From an uncultured Clostridia bacterium (lineage in GTDB: Bacteria > Bacillota > Clostridia > Oscillospirales > CAG-272): a DNA stretch of 14,687 bases. Positions 1 to 7,447 of the stretch are shown in pieces. The notes under the pieces are model-generated. The model was not told the DNA's origin. It did no database searches and was given only the letters and a program-made list of their open reading frames with translations. The position numbers and the translations under genes are program-made. Location of the stretch: NCBI GenBank assembly GCA_945936265.1, contig CAMETB010000022.1:1-14687 (forward strand), read 5' to 3'. Position 1 is the first letter of the stretch. Each line of letters begins with the position of its first letter.

Positions 1-1451
1 TGGCTCCCATGGTACATTGGCCCGAGGTAATGGTAACGTACGACAAGACGGACAGAATACTGTTCTCTGCCGACGCATTCGGTTGCTTTGGAGCAATAAA
101 CGGCGCTATTTTCGCCGACGAGGTTGATTTTGAGCGCGATTATCTTGACGAGGCAAGAAGATACTATTGCAATATCGTAGGCAAGTACGGTCCACAGGTA
201 ACGGCACTTCTTGAAAAGGCTTCTTCTCTTAAAATAGATATGATATGCCCTCTCCACGGCTTTGTATGGAGAAAGCGTCTTGGCGATTTTATCTCAAAAT
301 ATCAGCTGTGGGCTACTTACACTCCCGAGGTTGCCGGAGTTATGATAGCGTATGCGTCGGTTTACGGAAATACCGAAAACGTTGCCGAGATAATTTCTTC
401 AAAACTTCGTGACAAGGGTATAAAGACCGTTATGTACGACGTTTCTTCAATTCCGGCTTCGGACATAATAGCCGCCGCTTTCAAGTACAGTCACCTCGTA
501 TTTGCTTCAACCACCTACAATGCGGGAATATTTATCTCTATGGAAGCACTTTTAAGAGATCTTGCCGAGCACAATATTCAAAAGCGCACGGTTGCGTTCG
601 TTCAAAACGGCTCATGGGCACCGACAAGCGGGAAACTCATGCGTGAGATTCTGGCAGAGTGCTCCGATATAACGGTGATAGATTCCAATATAACCTTAAA
701 GTCTTCACTTAAAGAAAATCAACTCGCCGAGATTGAAGACCTTACGGATAAGATAGCCTCCTCCGTAAAGGCTATGATACCCGAGAGAAAGACGGGCGAG
801 GGAGAGGTTATGATGAAGATACCTTACGGCTTGTACGTCCTTACCGCACGCGATGGTGAAAAGGACAACGGCTGTATAATAAACACCTTCCAGCAGGTTA
901 CCGCAACGCCGAACAGGGTATCGGTTACGGTAAACAAGAAAAATTACACCTGCCGGATGATTGAGAAAACAGGCGTATTCAATGTATCGGTTCTTACCGA
1001 GGACGCTCCGTTTTCGATATTCACTCATTTCGGCTTCCAAAGCGGTGCTACCGTTGACAAATTCGACGGATTTGAAGACTACGAAAGGACGTCAAACGGT
1101 CTTACTTCCATTGAAAAGTATTCAAACTCCGTAATTTCCGCAAAAGTAATATCATCACAGGACTACGGCACACACATAATGTTTATTGCCGATGTGACGG
1201 AAGCAAAATATATATCCGATCTTCCCTCTCTTACCTACTCTTACTATCATTCGCACATAAAGCCGAAGCCCGCGCCCAAAAAAGACTCCTCTGCGAGAAT
1301 ATGGGTCTGCAAGATATGCGGCTATGAGTACGACGAGAGCAAAGGAGATCCTCAGAACAATATCCCCGCAGGAACAAAGTTTGAGGATCTGCCCGATGAC
1401 TGGGTATGCCCCCTCTGCAAGCACCCCAAGAGCGATTTTGTGCTTAAATAA
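1..1451 (+). CDS. Flavodiiron protein fused to flavin reductase and rubredoxin domains (5'-partial)
   Basis: This is the C-terminal part of an A-type flavoprotein that reduces O2 and/or NO in the cytoplasm of anaerobes. The first complete codon is at base 3. The frame is open to the edge and reads APMVHWPE, a conserved internal FDP motif, so the true start lies upstream and the ATG at 9 is internal. Counting from that Met, the metal-site residues visible are H3 (HWPE), D22 (SADAFG) and H83 (CPLHG), with the first ligand cluster outside the window. A flavodoxin domain follows at about 111-250 (FMN loop ASVYGNTE), then a flavin-reductase (Hrb-like) domain at about 268-415, and a rubredoxin at about 431-480 with CxxC pairs C434/C437 and C467/C470. 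In Moorella the partner Hrb is a separate protein, so here donor and terminal oxidase parts are probably fused. Identification is strong; whether O2 or NO is preferred cannot be read from sequence. Confidence 0.93.
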   Translation, partial: APMVHWPEVMVTYDKTDRILFSADAFGCFGAINGAIFADEVDFERDYLDEARRYYCNIVGKYGPQVTALLEKASSLKIDMICPLHGFVWRKRLGDFISKYQLWATYTPEVAGVMIAYASVYGNTENVAEIISSKLRDKGIKTVMYDVSSIPASDIIAAAFKYSHLVFASTTYNAGIFISMEALLRDLAEHNIQKRTVAFVQNGSWAPTSGKLMREILAECSDITVIDSNITLKSSLKENQLAEIEDLTDKIASSVKAMIPERKTGEGEVMMKIPYGLYVLTARDGEKDNGCIINTFQQVTATPNRVSVTVNKKNYTCRMIEKTGVFNVSVLTEDAPFSIFTHFGFQSGATVDKFDGFEDYERTSNGLTSIEKYSNSVISAKVISSQDYGTHIMFIADVTEAKYISDLPSLTYSYYHSHIKPKPAPKKDSSARIWVCKICGYEYDESKGDPQNNIPAGTKFEDLPDDWVCPLCKHPKSDFVLK

Positions 1452-1530
1452 AAGTTCCCGAAAGCAAATGCGTGATGTTCTGAAAATTTTCTACTCCCCG
1501 CAAAGTGCAAGAACCAACCTATAATAAGCA

Positions 1531-1577
1531 GAAAGAGAGAATTCAGCAGATAACTGCCTTATTCTCTCTTTTTATTT
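1531..1577 (+). terminator. Intrinsic terminator after the flavodiiron gene
   Basis: Arms 1532-1542 (AAAGAGAGAAT) and 1561-1571 (ATTCTCTCTTT) pair perfectly. The loop holds a nested GCAG-ATAA-CTGC hairpin (1546-1557), and the right arm runs into a T-rich tail (1568-1577). It lies about 80 bases after the stop codon. Bases 1452-1530, between the stop and this hairpin, show no gene or clear signal. Confidence 0.8.
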
Positions 1578-1579
1578 CG

Positions 1580-1735
1580 GTGAAGTTTTTGCTATCGCAA
1601 AAGTGAAGTTGCTTCGCAGTGAAGTTTGTGCTACACACAAGTGAAGTTAAGCTTTGCCGAAGGCAAAACTTCACTATCCGCAGGATAACTTCACTTATGC
1701 AGTAAACTTCACTTGCCCCAAAGGGCAAACTTAAC
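1580..1735. repeat. Array of mini-hairpins separated by GTGAAGTT, inverting at the centre
   Basis: GTGAAGTT occurs at 1580-1587, 1603-1610, 1619-1626 and 1641-1648. Its reverse complement AACTTCAC occurs at 1667-1674, 1687-1694 and 1705-1712, with a decayed copy at 1728-1735. Most gaps hold a short self-complementary stem: TTTGC/GCAAA (1588-1601), TTGTG/CACAA (1626-1640), a central TTTGCC/GGCAAA (1653-1667), TATCC/GGATA (1675-1687) and TTGCCC/GGGCAA (1713-1728). The gaps at 1611-1618 and 1695-1704 have only weak 3-bp stems. The whole block is therefore a large imperfect palindrome made of small palindromes. It fills most of the 324-base gap between two convergent genes, and no coding function is supported. 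It resembles dispersed intergenic palindromic repeats, but the family is not identified here. Confidence 0.85.
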
Positions 1736-1768
1736 TTAGCGTGTTCTCCTTAACGGAGGACACGCTAA
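1736..1768 (-). terminator. 14-bp-stem hairpin just after the 776-aa gene
   Basis: Arms 1736-1749 and 1755-1768 pair over 14 positions, with one G-T wobble and a 5-base loop (TTAAC). The hairpin lies 7 bases beyond the stop codon of the minus-strand gene, the usual place for a terminator. On the minus strand it is followed only by a weakly T-rich tract (GTTAAGTTTG), so it may act as an inefficient terminator or as an mRNA 3'-end stabiliser. Confidence 0.6.
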
Positions 1769-1775
1769 TAATATA

Positions 1776-4106
1776 TCAGAACAAACCGGAGGTATCTACA
1801 CCGAGGATTGTGGCGATGGAGGAAAGGGTATCCTTCATTTCTTCGTCGTTTTCTTCGGTCTTATTTTCCGCGTAGTAGTTCTTTATGGCGTCGGAAGCCG
1901 CCTGTTTGTCTTCTTCTCCGAGTGCCGAGGAAAATCCGTACGGGTCCTCTACCTCGTTGCCTTCTTCGTCCTTTGCGGCGCTCTTAACCGCAGTCGTTAT
2001 AATCTCGGAGTCCATGATGCTTGAAACGAGTTCGTCCGCTGTCATTCCGGTCTTTGAGTCCTCACCATCTGTCGCAGAGAAAACATTTGCCTCAGAACTG
2101 CTTGTGGCAGCCTTTGCGACGGTTACCATCTTATCTACAGCCTGAACCTCTTTTTCAATATTTTCTTCGCTTATCTCGCCCGAACCCGTGATACCGTCAA
2201 CTACCGAATTAAGAGTTTTAGAAAGTGTCTGCGCTTTAGCCTCTGACATTCCGAAAATTTCAAAAACTTCGGGAGTTATTGTGCTCTTCAGGACTTCTGC
2301 ATCTTCAGGTGACATGTTTTTCAGTATTGCTTCTATTGCCTCAGCCACCTTCTCGGGATCTTTTTCCTTGCCGGTGAGCCTTGCCATATCCTGTCTCATT
2401 ACAAGAACTTTCTCAAGACTTGTGTTATCATCGATAACTAACCTTATGAAATCTTCGTTTATTATACCCAGTTGTGCGCAACTTTCCGAACGAAGAAGCG
2501 CCTCGACGATAAATTTATATGATTTACCGAAAATAATGCTGTTTTTCATAAGGTCAAGCGCTTTTCCGAGAGAGCCGACATCACAATTTGTAAAGGTGTC
2601 GTAAAAATTAACTTCTCCGCTCTCGCTTACATTAATATCTTTAGCAAACTTTGCAATATTTGTTATTATACCGGCAATGTTATCTGCCTCAGCGTCCATA
2701 TCTTCACGCAAGACTATATCAAGGTCAACCTGTTCGCACCACGGAGTTGTTGTTCCGTTTACATTGTCATAAACTTTATAGATATAGTTTGTGAAACTGT
2801 TTGTTCCCATTTCAAGAAGAGTTCTCGTTCTCTCATTATCGTAAATCGGAAGCAGAACCCCTTCTATAAGTTTATTGATCTTATCTTCATTACTCGATAT
2901 AACATCTAAAATGTCCGCGCCTTCCGCCATGAACTCTTTTAAAAGTCCGCTGTCTATGACTGCTTCAGCTACTGTAGCGACAGTTGTTATATCCTCTTTT
3001 GACGAAGAGGTATCAAGGTCTGAAAAAATGCGGAGTATATCATAAAAAGTTTCCTGATAATATCCGAAGTCCGGTACCGAATAACCAAATATCTTTTCTT
3101 CGCTCTCAACTTCAATTTCACCTTTACCCTCGACTTCGACTGTTCTCGGCAACCATTTTTCCGAAACATATGAAAGCGTGCCGGATATGAGCTTAGGTAC
3201 AACTTCGGAACCGTTTACGGTATCCTTTATATTCTCTATCATTCTGCTCTGTTCTTCACCGTAATCGGCAACAGGCACACCATAGAAATACGAGGCGTAT
3301 GATTCTGCTTTTGCGAGCGTGCAAAGATCGTCTGTCAACGATACCCTTACTCCGTCCACCTTCACTGTGCTCAAAGAGTTAAACGCCCATTTTCCTCCAC
3401 AGTTATATATTGTCTTGACGACTATATTATTTTTAACCGGTTCTATATATTCTTCATCGACGCTCTTTACATACTCGGTATAAGAAGCGGTTTTGCCGTC
3501 TCCGGTTGGTTTTGCGTCCTTTGCCGCATCGGTTATCATGCCGGGTATATTGATAAAGCCTATAATCGGTATTAATATTACCGCAAAGGAGAGCAAGTTT
3601 CTCACTCCTCCGACAACCCCGCCCAAAATTCTGTTTCCGCCGGTGTAGTGCTTTCCGCCGTTTGAACCGAACAGCAACCTCTCGATAAGGAGTTTCGGTA
3701 TTTTCAGAACCAGACCGACAAGCGTAAACACAAAGCAGAAAAGTATAGGGCATATAATAACAACCGGCAAAGCCATCGCAAGATTGACTACCCCGTCCGC
3801 CTCTGCGAGCTGATACGAGTATTCCTGTATCTTGTTTATATATCCGACGACTGTCTCGCTTTTTGACGCAAATCCTTTAATACTTTCAAGAAGCGAATTG
3901 AACTTATTTACATCGGTAAAAGTGCGGGAAATAAGTCTTGCTATGGTGAAAGACACCGCTGTCTCCATTATTAAAAACACTACGTCGGTGATAGATTTAT
4001 AAAGTCCCTTCCACATTCCTCTTACAATACCGAGGAGCGCTACTGCGGCAAACGCTATATAAACTACATTTGTTATCGTTTGCAGACTTTCTGTACTGAA
4101 ATCCAT
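1776..4106 (-). CDS. Large membrane-anchored protein with CvpA-like N-terminus, unknown function
   Basis: A 776-residue protein with a clear SD (AGGAGG at 4113-4118, 6 bases before the ATG). The first ~190 residues carry about four hydrophobic segments (roughly 10-30, 38-58, 108-135, 158-185). They include two glycine-rich stretches typical of CvpA-type membrane domains: GIVRGMWKGLYKS near residues 26-38 and RILGGVVGGVRNLLS near 159-173. The following ~590 residues lack obvious membrane segments or recognised motifs, look helical and acidic, and end in a Glu/Asp/Lys-rich tail. Usual CvpA proteins are only about 160-200 aa, so most of this protein is extra. Its topology, meaning which side the soluble part faces, is not decided. 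It lies 99 bases downstream of the heparinase-like gene on the same strand and could be co-transcribed. The CvpA relation is a motif-level inference; no function is assigned. Confidence 0.85.
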   Translation of the reverse strand: MDFSTESLQTITNVVYIAFAAVALLGIVRGMWKGLYKSITDVVFLIMETAVSFTIARLISRTFTDVNKFNSLLESIKGFASKSETVVGYINKIQEYSYQLAEADGVVNLAMALPVVIICPILFCFVFTLVGLVLKIPKLLIERLLFGSNGGKHYTGGNRILGGVVGGVRNLLSFAVILIPIIGFINIPGMITDAAKDAKPTGDGKTASYTEYVKSVDEEYIEPVKNNIVVKTIYNCGGKWAFNSLSTVKVDGVRVSLTDDLCTLAKAESYASYFYGVPVADYGEEQSRMIENIKDTVNGSEVVPKLISGTLSYVSEKWLPRTVEVEGKGEIEVESEEKIFGYSVPDFGYYQETFYDILRIFSDLDTSSSKEDITTVATVAEAVIDSGLLKEFMAEGADILDVISSNEDKINKLIEGVLLPIYDNERTRTLLEMGTNSFTNYIYKVYDNVNGTTTPWCEQVDLDIVLREDMDAEADNIAGIITNIAKFAKDINVSESGEVNFYDTFTNCDVGSLGKALDLMKNSIIFGKSYKFIVEALLRSESCAQLGIINEDFIRLVIDDNTSLEKVLVMRQDMARLTGKEKDPEKVAEAIEAILKNMSPEDAEVLKSTITPEVFEIFGMSEAKAQTLSKTLNSVVDGITGSGEISEENIEKEVQAVDKMVTVAKAATSSSEANVFSATDGEDSKTGMTADELVSSIMDSEIITTAVKSAAKDEEGNEVEDPYGFSSALGEEDKQAASDAIKNYYAENKTEENDEEMKDTLSSIATILGVDTSGLF

Positions 4107-4119
4107 TTAATTGCCTCCT

Positions 4120-4173
4120 GTGCCCCGGCACGCCGAAAAAAGACTGATGAAGCCGGGCTCTTTTTTTATATCA
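4120..4173 (-). promoter_or_regulatory. Possible promoter and structured leader of the 776-aa gene
   Basis: Read on the minus strand, TGATATAAA (4173-4165) looks like an extended -10 box without a good -35. The following leader can form CCCGGC/GCCGGG pairing (4157-4152 with 4129-4124). Alternatively it can form a small GTGC-CGGG-GCAC hairpin (4131-4120) directly before the SD; the two structures share bases. On the plus strand the same GC stem is followed by seven T residues (4161-4167) and looks like an antisense-oriented terminator. Which role is real is not decided. Confidence 0.3.
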
Positions 4174-4176
4174 TTG

Positions 4177-4200
4177 GCAAATACACACCGTTTTATTTGC
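4177..4200 (-). terminator. A/T-rich hairpin after the heparinase-like gene
   Basis: GCAAATA (4177-4183) pairs with TATTTGC (4194-4200) around a 10-base loop, 6 bases past the stop codon of the heparinase-like gene. No T-run follows on the minus strand, so it is at best a weak terminator and read-through into the 776-aa gene is plausible. Confidence 0.3.
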
Positions 4201-4205
4201 AAAAT

Positions 4206-5879
4206 TCATTTTTTCGGAGTTTCAAACGTAATTCCGAATTTTTTCGTTCCGACGGGTAAAATATAGTCTATACAATATACGTCCGTGTATCCCGCGGTTG
4301 CGTGATTGGGGCTTTGTACAACGCTTATCTTCGGCGAAATATCGTCGCGCGGGACAAGCCTTACGTCGTCAATAAGCAGGTATTTTCCGTCCTCTGTGGG
4401 CTTTATCGTCGTTACAAATCTCTCCGTTGTGACGGTGCCCTCTTTGAGTTCAAATTCGTCCTCTACCTTTATATTATCTTCGTTTAAGGTAAACGTGCGG
4501 ACCACTTTTTTAACCGCCTCGTAGCCGTATCCGTTCGTTATATCGAGGGTGGCTTTGGAATTTTTCTCGTCGAAGTCTATCATAACGTCGTCGCGGCGTA
4601 CTCCGTCCTGCCCTATTCCGTCAAAGAACGGCACATTGTGTGAAAACGACGAGGGGGCAAAAAACGTATATCTCTTTGCGCCGTGATAATCCGGACTATA
4701 CGGTCCTGCGCCTATATCGCATATAATCTGCTTGTCGTTTCTTGCAAGGATAAAGTTTCCTATGTCGTTATGGTTATGGCTCTCGCCGTTATTTCCGCCC
4801 TTCAGGGCAATTCCGTAATTCTCCGTGCGCTTTGTAAGCCATGCGGACTCCGGCATAAAATAAGTTACATTTTTGTCTATATCATCCGCCACGTAGTCGG
4901 GATTATAATATATTACCGACCTTAAAAGGAACGGGAAATGCTGATATCTCGTTATGGTTGCCGCCTCGGACGGAAGTTTTTCTATATCGTCGCCGTAAAT
5001 GTTTTTTAACATATGCGGCAAACCAAGCCAATATCCCTCAGTTGTATTGCAATCGCTGAACGTTATAAGGACGTCCCTTTGCAAAAACGTCTTTTGAATG
5101 AACATTGCTATTTTCTTTACTTTTTCGTTTTTGAACCAGTCGTCCTTGCCGCCCGAAAACTCCCTCTGAAGCATTGCAAAGTCGGCAAAGAAGCCGAAGC
5201 CGAAACCCCAATAAGCACAGCCCTCGGCGCAAACTCCGTCGTCCTTGTAACTATCTATGTAAACCTGCATAGAAGCGTTTAATCTGTCCTTGTATTTAAG
5301 ATAGACATCCGGAGCCTCGTATATGAGCACTCCGCCGACACCGCCTGCGCAAACGGCAGACCAGTTGTTCGGGTGCTTCTCCCAGAAATAAGTTCTTTCG
5401 CAGTAGGGGTCTATTATGTGGCGCTTAAGCTCGGCACTTATTCTGTCCCTCAAAAGCTTCGGTATGCGGTCCCCCATAAGATTCTTTATCTCGGCAATAG
5501 TAAATCCCATAGACGCACCGTAAATATCTATAAGTCCGATATCGTAGTCCGCAGGGGTGCGGTTGTAATACTCGTTATAGTGACCGAGCGCCGCCCACGT
5601 ATATTCGTCGCAATAAACCCAAAGAGTTTCGAGAAGATTATCAAAATATTCCTCGTTGTCGGGATAGATGAGCGACATCATCGCCGAGGACATAAGCTGA
5701 AATAATCTATTCCAGGCACTCGGGTCGTTTAAAGTATAAATTTCCTTGAATGTAGATACTCTCGGAGGCTCTTCGAAAAAATGGTCGTAAAGCTCTTTTA
5801 TTTCTTTTCTGTGCCTTGCAAAATCGTCGCTTGTGCGCACGCGCTCCCACAGTTTTTGGTCTTTTGCGAAATCAAGCAT
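4206..5879 (-). CDS. Heparinase II/III-like polysaccharide lyase family protein, no signal peptide
   Basis: A 557-aa protein of heparinase II/III type: an alpha-helical toroid (about residues 1-330) followed by a beta-sandwich domain (about 345-557). Family-like motifs are HPNNW near 169-173, GCAYWGFG with Y223, and NNGESHNHNDIGNF around 363-375. By position, H368 or H370 would correspond to the catalytic histidine region of Pedobacter heparinase II. A second conserved block, SFSHNVPFFDG, follows near 411-421. I chose the ATG at 5879, preceded by GGGAG, over an upstream in-frame ATG at 5927 that would add 16 hydrophobic residues and lies almost on the promoter. With this start there is no signal peptide, so a cytoplasmic role on imported oligosaccharides is likely. 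The substrate is unknown; it could be uronic-acid-containing glycans. No sugar transporter or other carbohydrate gene is adjacent. Confidence 0.85.
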   Translation of the reverse strand: MLDFAKDQKLWERVRTSDDFARHRKEIKELYDHFFEEPPRVSTFKEIYTLNDPSAWNRLFQLMSSAMMSLIYPDNEEYFDNLLETLWVYCDEYTWAALGHYNEYYNRTPADYDIGLIDIYGASMGFTIAEIKNLMGDRIPKLLRDRISAELKRHIIDPYCERTYFWEKHPNNWSAVCAGGVGGVLIYEAPDVYLKYKDRLNASMQVYIDSYKDDGVCAEGCAYWGFGFGFFADFAMLQREFSGGKDDWFKNEKVKKIAMFIQKTFLQRDVLITFSDCNTTEGYWLGLPHMLKNIYGDDIEKLPSEAATITRYQHFPFLLRSVIYYNPDYVADDIDKNVTYFMPESAWLTKRTENYGIALKGGNNGESHNHNDIGNFILARNDKQIICDIGAGPYSPDYHGAKRYTFFAPSSFSHNVPFFDGIGQDGVRRDDVMIDFDEKNSKATLDITNGYGYEAVKKVVRTFTLNEDNIKVEDEFELKEGTVTTERFVTTIKPTEDGKYLLIDDVRLVPRDDISPKISVVQSPNHATAGYTDVYCIDYILPVGTKKFGITFETPKK

Positions 5880-5917
5880 AATTATATCTCCCGAAGTAAG
5901 AATTTTATTATATAGAT

Positions 5918-5946
5918 ATAATATCACATTTTATTTTACATTTCAA
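5918..5946 (-). promoter_or_regulatory. Sigma-A-type promoter of the heparinase-like gene
   Basis: On the minus strand, TTGAAA (5946-5941), a 17-base spacer, then TATTAT (5923-5918) preceded by TGA as an extended -10. It leaves a leader of roughly 30 bases before the chosen ATG at 5879, which also supports that start. The rest of the divergent gap up to spoVT (5947-6091) shows no promoter for spoVT that I can name with confidence. Confidence 0.65.
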
Positions 5947-6091
5947 TACGGTAAAGAAAATTATTCCTTGGAAAAATTTATTTTCCGTAAGCTTATTTTT
6001 AGGACGTTATTTTTTCGTTTGCGTTGCATAAATCGCCAAAAAACACAAACAATAACAAGGCAACGAATTTATTCAAAGGAGATTTTTTCAT

Positions 6092-6637
6092 ATGAAAGCA
6101 ACGGGAATAGTACGCAGAATAGACGACCTCGGGCGTGTCGTAATTCCGAAAGAGATAAGAAGGACAATGAGAATAAGGGAGGGTGACCCACTGGAAATAT
6201 ATACGGACAGGGACGGTGAAGTTATTTTCAAAAAATACTCGCCTATCGGGGAGCTTGCGTCCTTTGCATCGCAATATGCAGACACCCTTCATAAGATATG
6301 CTCAATGAATGTGGTAATTACAGACAGGGACAACGTAATATCAAGCGCGGGAGTGGCGAAAAAGGAATATGCCGACAAAAAACTCTCAGAAGATTTTGAG
6401 TCTATTATGGAAACAAGGTCGCTTTATTCCTACAAAAACAGCGTGGGGCGTGTCGATGTTACCGACGGAGCTACGCTATTTGTAAAGTATGCAATGCCTA
6501 TAATATCGGACGGCGACGTAATCGGCTGTGTGGCTTCGCTTACAAATGACGAAAGATGTGAAACATCAACGGAAGAAACGGAGGCAAAACTCGTTCAGAC
6601 AGCCGCCTCATTCCTCGGCAGGCAGTTTGAAGGCTGA
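6092..6637 (+). CDS. spoVT: Stage V sporulation protein T, AbrB-family transcription factor
   Basis: This is a 181-aa homologue of SpoVT (178 aa in Bacillus subtilis), the forespore regulator that tunes late sigma-G-dependent genes and spore coat/germination functions. The N-terminal swapped-hairpin AbrB DNA-binding domain (about residues 1-50) has the typical sequence MKATGIVRRIDDLGRVVIPK, followed by EIRRTMRIREGDPLEIYTD. Residues about 55-181 match the GAF-like effector domain in length and pattern. The start is set by AAGGAGA about 10 bases upstream. The gene stands alone, divergent from the heparinase-like gene and convergent with the amidase gene. In B. subtilis spoVT is made by sigma-G, but I could not find a convincing sigma-G box here. 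Identification is strong; the presence of this gene suggests a spore former. Confidence 0.95.
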   Translation: MKATGIVRRIDDLGRVVIPKEIRRTMRIREGDPLEIYTDRDGEVIFKKYSPIGELASFASQYADTLHKICSMNVVITDRDNVISSAGVAKKEYADKKLSEDFESIMETRSLYSYKNSVGRVDVTDGATLFVKYAMPIISDGDVIGCVASLTNDERCETSTEETEAKLVQTAASFLGRQFEG

Positions 6638-6699
6638 AAAGCGCTTACAAGTGTCTGATTTTTCTTCTTTTCAAATACTTTATATAACGGCAAAAAAGC

Positions 6700-6730
6700 G
6701 CGGAAGAGCGACACTCTTCCGCATTTTTAT
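6700..6730. terminator. Bidirectional terminator between spoVT and the amidase gene
   Basis: A perfect 9-bp stem, GCGGAAGAG (6700-6708) with CTCTTCCGC (6714-6722), has a 5-base loop. It is followed by ATTTTTAT on the plus strand and, read backwards, by GCTTTTTTG on the minus strand. It can end transcription of both converging genes. The remaining bases 6731-6823 show nothing clear. Confidence 0.9.
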
Positions 6731-6823
6731 GCTTGGTCTGGTATTATGTGCACGTATCCGTATGTGATAAATTCGACATTTCCTTTTTATATTTTTTAAT
6801 TTGTGCTTGAATTTGCTCACAGT

Positions 6824-7390
6824 TTATGATAAATTTAAATAGTCGAGAATACCGTTGTATATTCCAGTTGCAAAAAGAGACGGGTTTTCAGCCATAAGTG
6901 CTGCGTCACCGGGATTCGATATAAATCCCATCTCGACAAGAACTGCGGGCATTTGTGTCTTTCTCAGGACATAAAGTCCCGGGCGTTGCTTTACTCCCCT
7001 GTTTGGAAGTCCGGTCGCGTCTACGAGAGATATGAGTATATCCTCGGCAAGATTTGCCGCAGGTGACGGAGAGGTATATACAAGCACCTCCGTTCCGCTT
7101 GCCGACGATGAAAGCGACGCATTCGTATGTATGCTTACAAAGTAATCCGCGCCCCATGAGTTTGCCTCGTCAACTCTTTCACGCAGGCTTGACGCATTGG
7201 AAGTTCCGCGCACGGTTTGCGGGGTCGGCCTTGAAAGACGGACGTCAAAGTTGCCGTTTCTGCGAAGAAGCGTTGCAAGCCTCTGCCCCACCTCATAGGT
7301 TATATCCTGTTCCGTGTAGCCGTTGCCCTCTGCGCCCGTGTTGGCTCCCGTTGGATTGTGCCCCTGATCAACATAAATTTTTATTGCCAT
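6824..7390 (-). CDS. N-acetylmuramoyl-L-alanine amidase (Amidase_3), CwlC-like, leaderless
   Basis: A 188-aa zinc amidase that cleaves the bond between N-acetylmuramic acid and the stem peptide of peptidoglycan. The protein is a single Amidase_3 domain. Expected zinc ligands are H11 (VDQGHN), E27 (GYTEQDI) and H88 (VSIHTN), with the catalytic glutamate E153 (VEMGFISN). It starts directly with MAIKIYVDQGH, so there is no signal peptide. The segment ANSWGADYFVSIHTN closely resembles the one I recall from B. subtilis CwlC, a mother-cell lytic amidase that also lacks a signal peptide. CwlC has C-terminal SPOR repeats, which are absent here. The SD is AAGGGGG, about 6 bases upstream. It is convergent with spoVT and divergent from the ttcA-like gene. 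A role in mother-cell lysis or spore cortex handling is inference; a phage-type endolysin is the main alternative, but no phage genes are near. Confidence 0.9.
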   Translation of the reverse strand: MAIKIYVDQGHNPTGANTGAEGNGYTEQDITYEVGQRLATLLRRNGNFDVRLSRPTPQTVRGTSNASSLRERVDEANSWGADYFVSIHTNASLSSSASGTEVLVYTSPSPAANLAEDILISLVDATGLPNRGVKQRPGLYVLRKTQMPAVLVEMGFISNPGDAALMAENPSLFATGIYNGILDYLNLS

Positions 7391-7447
7391 AACATACCCC
7401 CTTAATTATACACTTATATATTATGCCGAAAAGAAAAAGAGGTTAAT

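Noticed and set aside
1543..1728. 61-aa open frame on the minus strand
   Set aside because: It lies almost wholly inside the hairpin array and the terminator, and its composition follows the repeats; no ribosome site.
1580..1735. CRISPR array
   Set aside because: The repeated unit is only 8 bases, inverts half way, and the gaps are 8-18 bases and mostly self-complementary; no cas gene is near.
1885..2604. Plus-strand open frames of 86 and 138 aa opposite the CvpA-like gene
   Set aside because: Serine-rich low-complexity translations produced by the complementary strand of the real gene.
5880..5927. Upstream start for the heparinase-like protein
   Set aside because: The ATG at 5927 lies about at the transcription start or -10 region of the predicted promoter and has no SD, whereas the ATG at 5879 has GGGAG.
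5947..6091. Sigma-G promoter for spoVT
   Set aside because: CAT-containing A/T-rich stretches are present, but none had an acceptable -35 partner at the right spacing.
7391..7447. Promoters in the amidase/ttcA divergent gap
   Set aside because: TATAAT-like boxes occur on both strands, but without matching -35 boxes, and one would put the start inside the ribosome site; not reliable enough to list.
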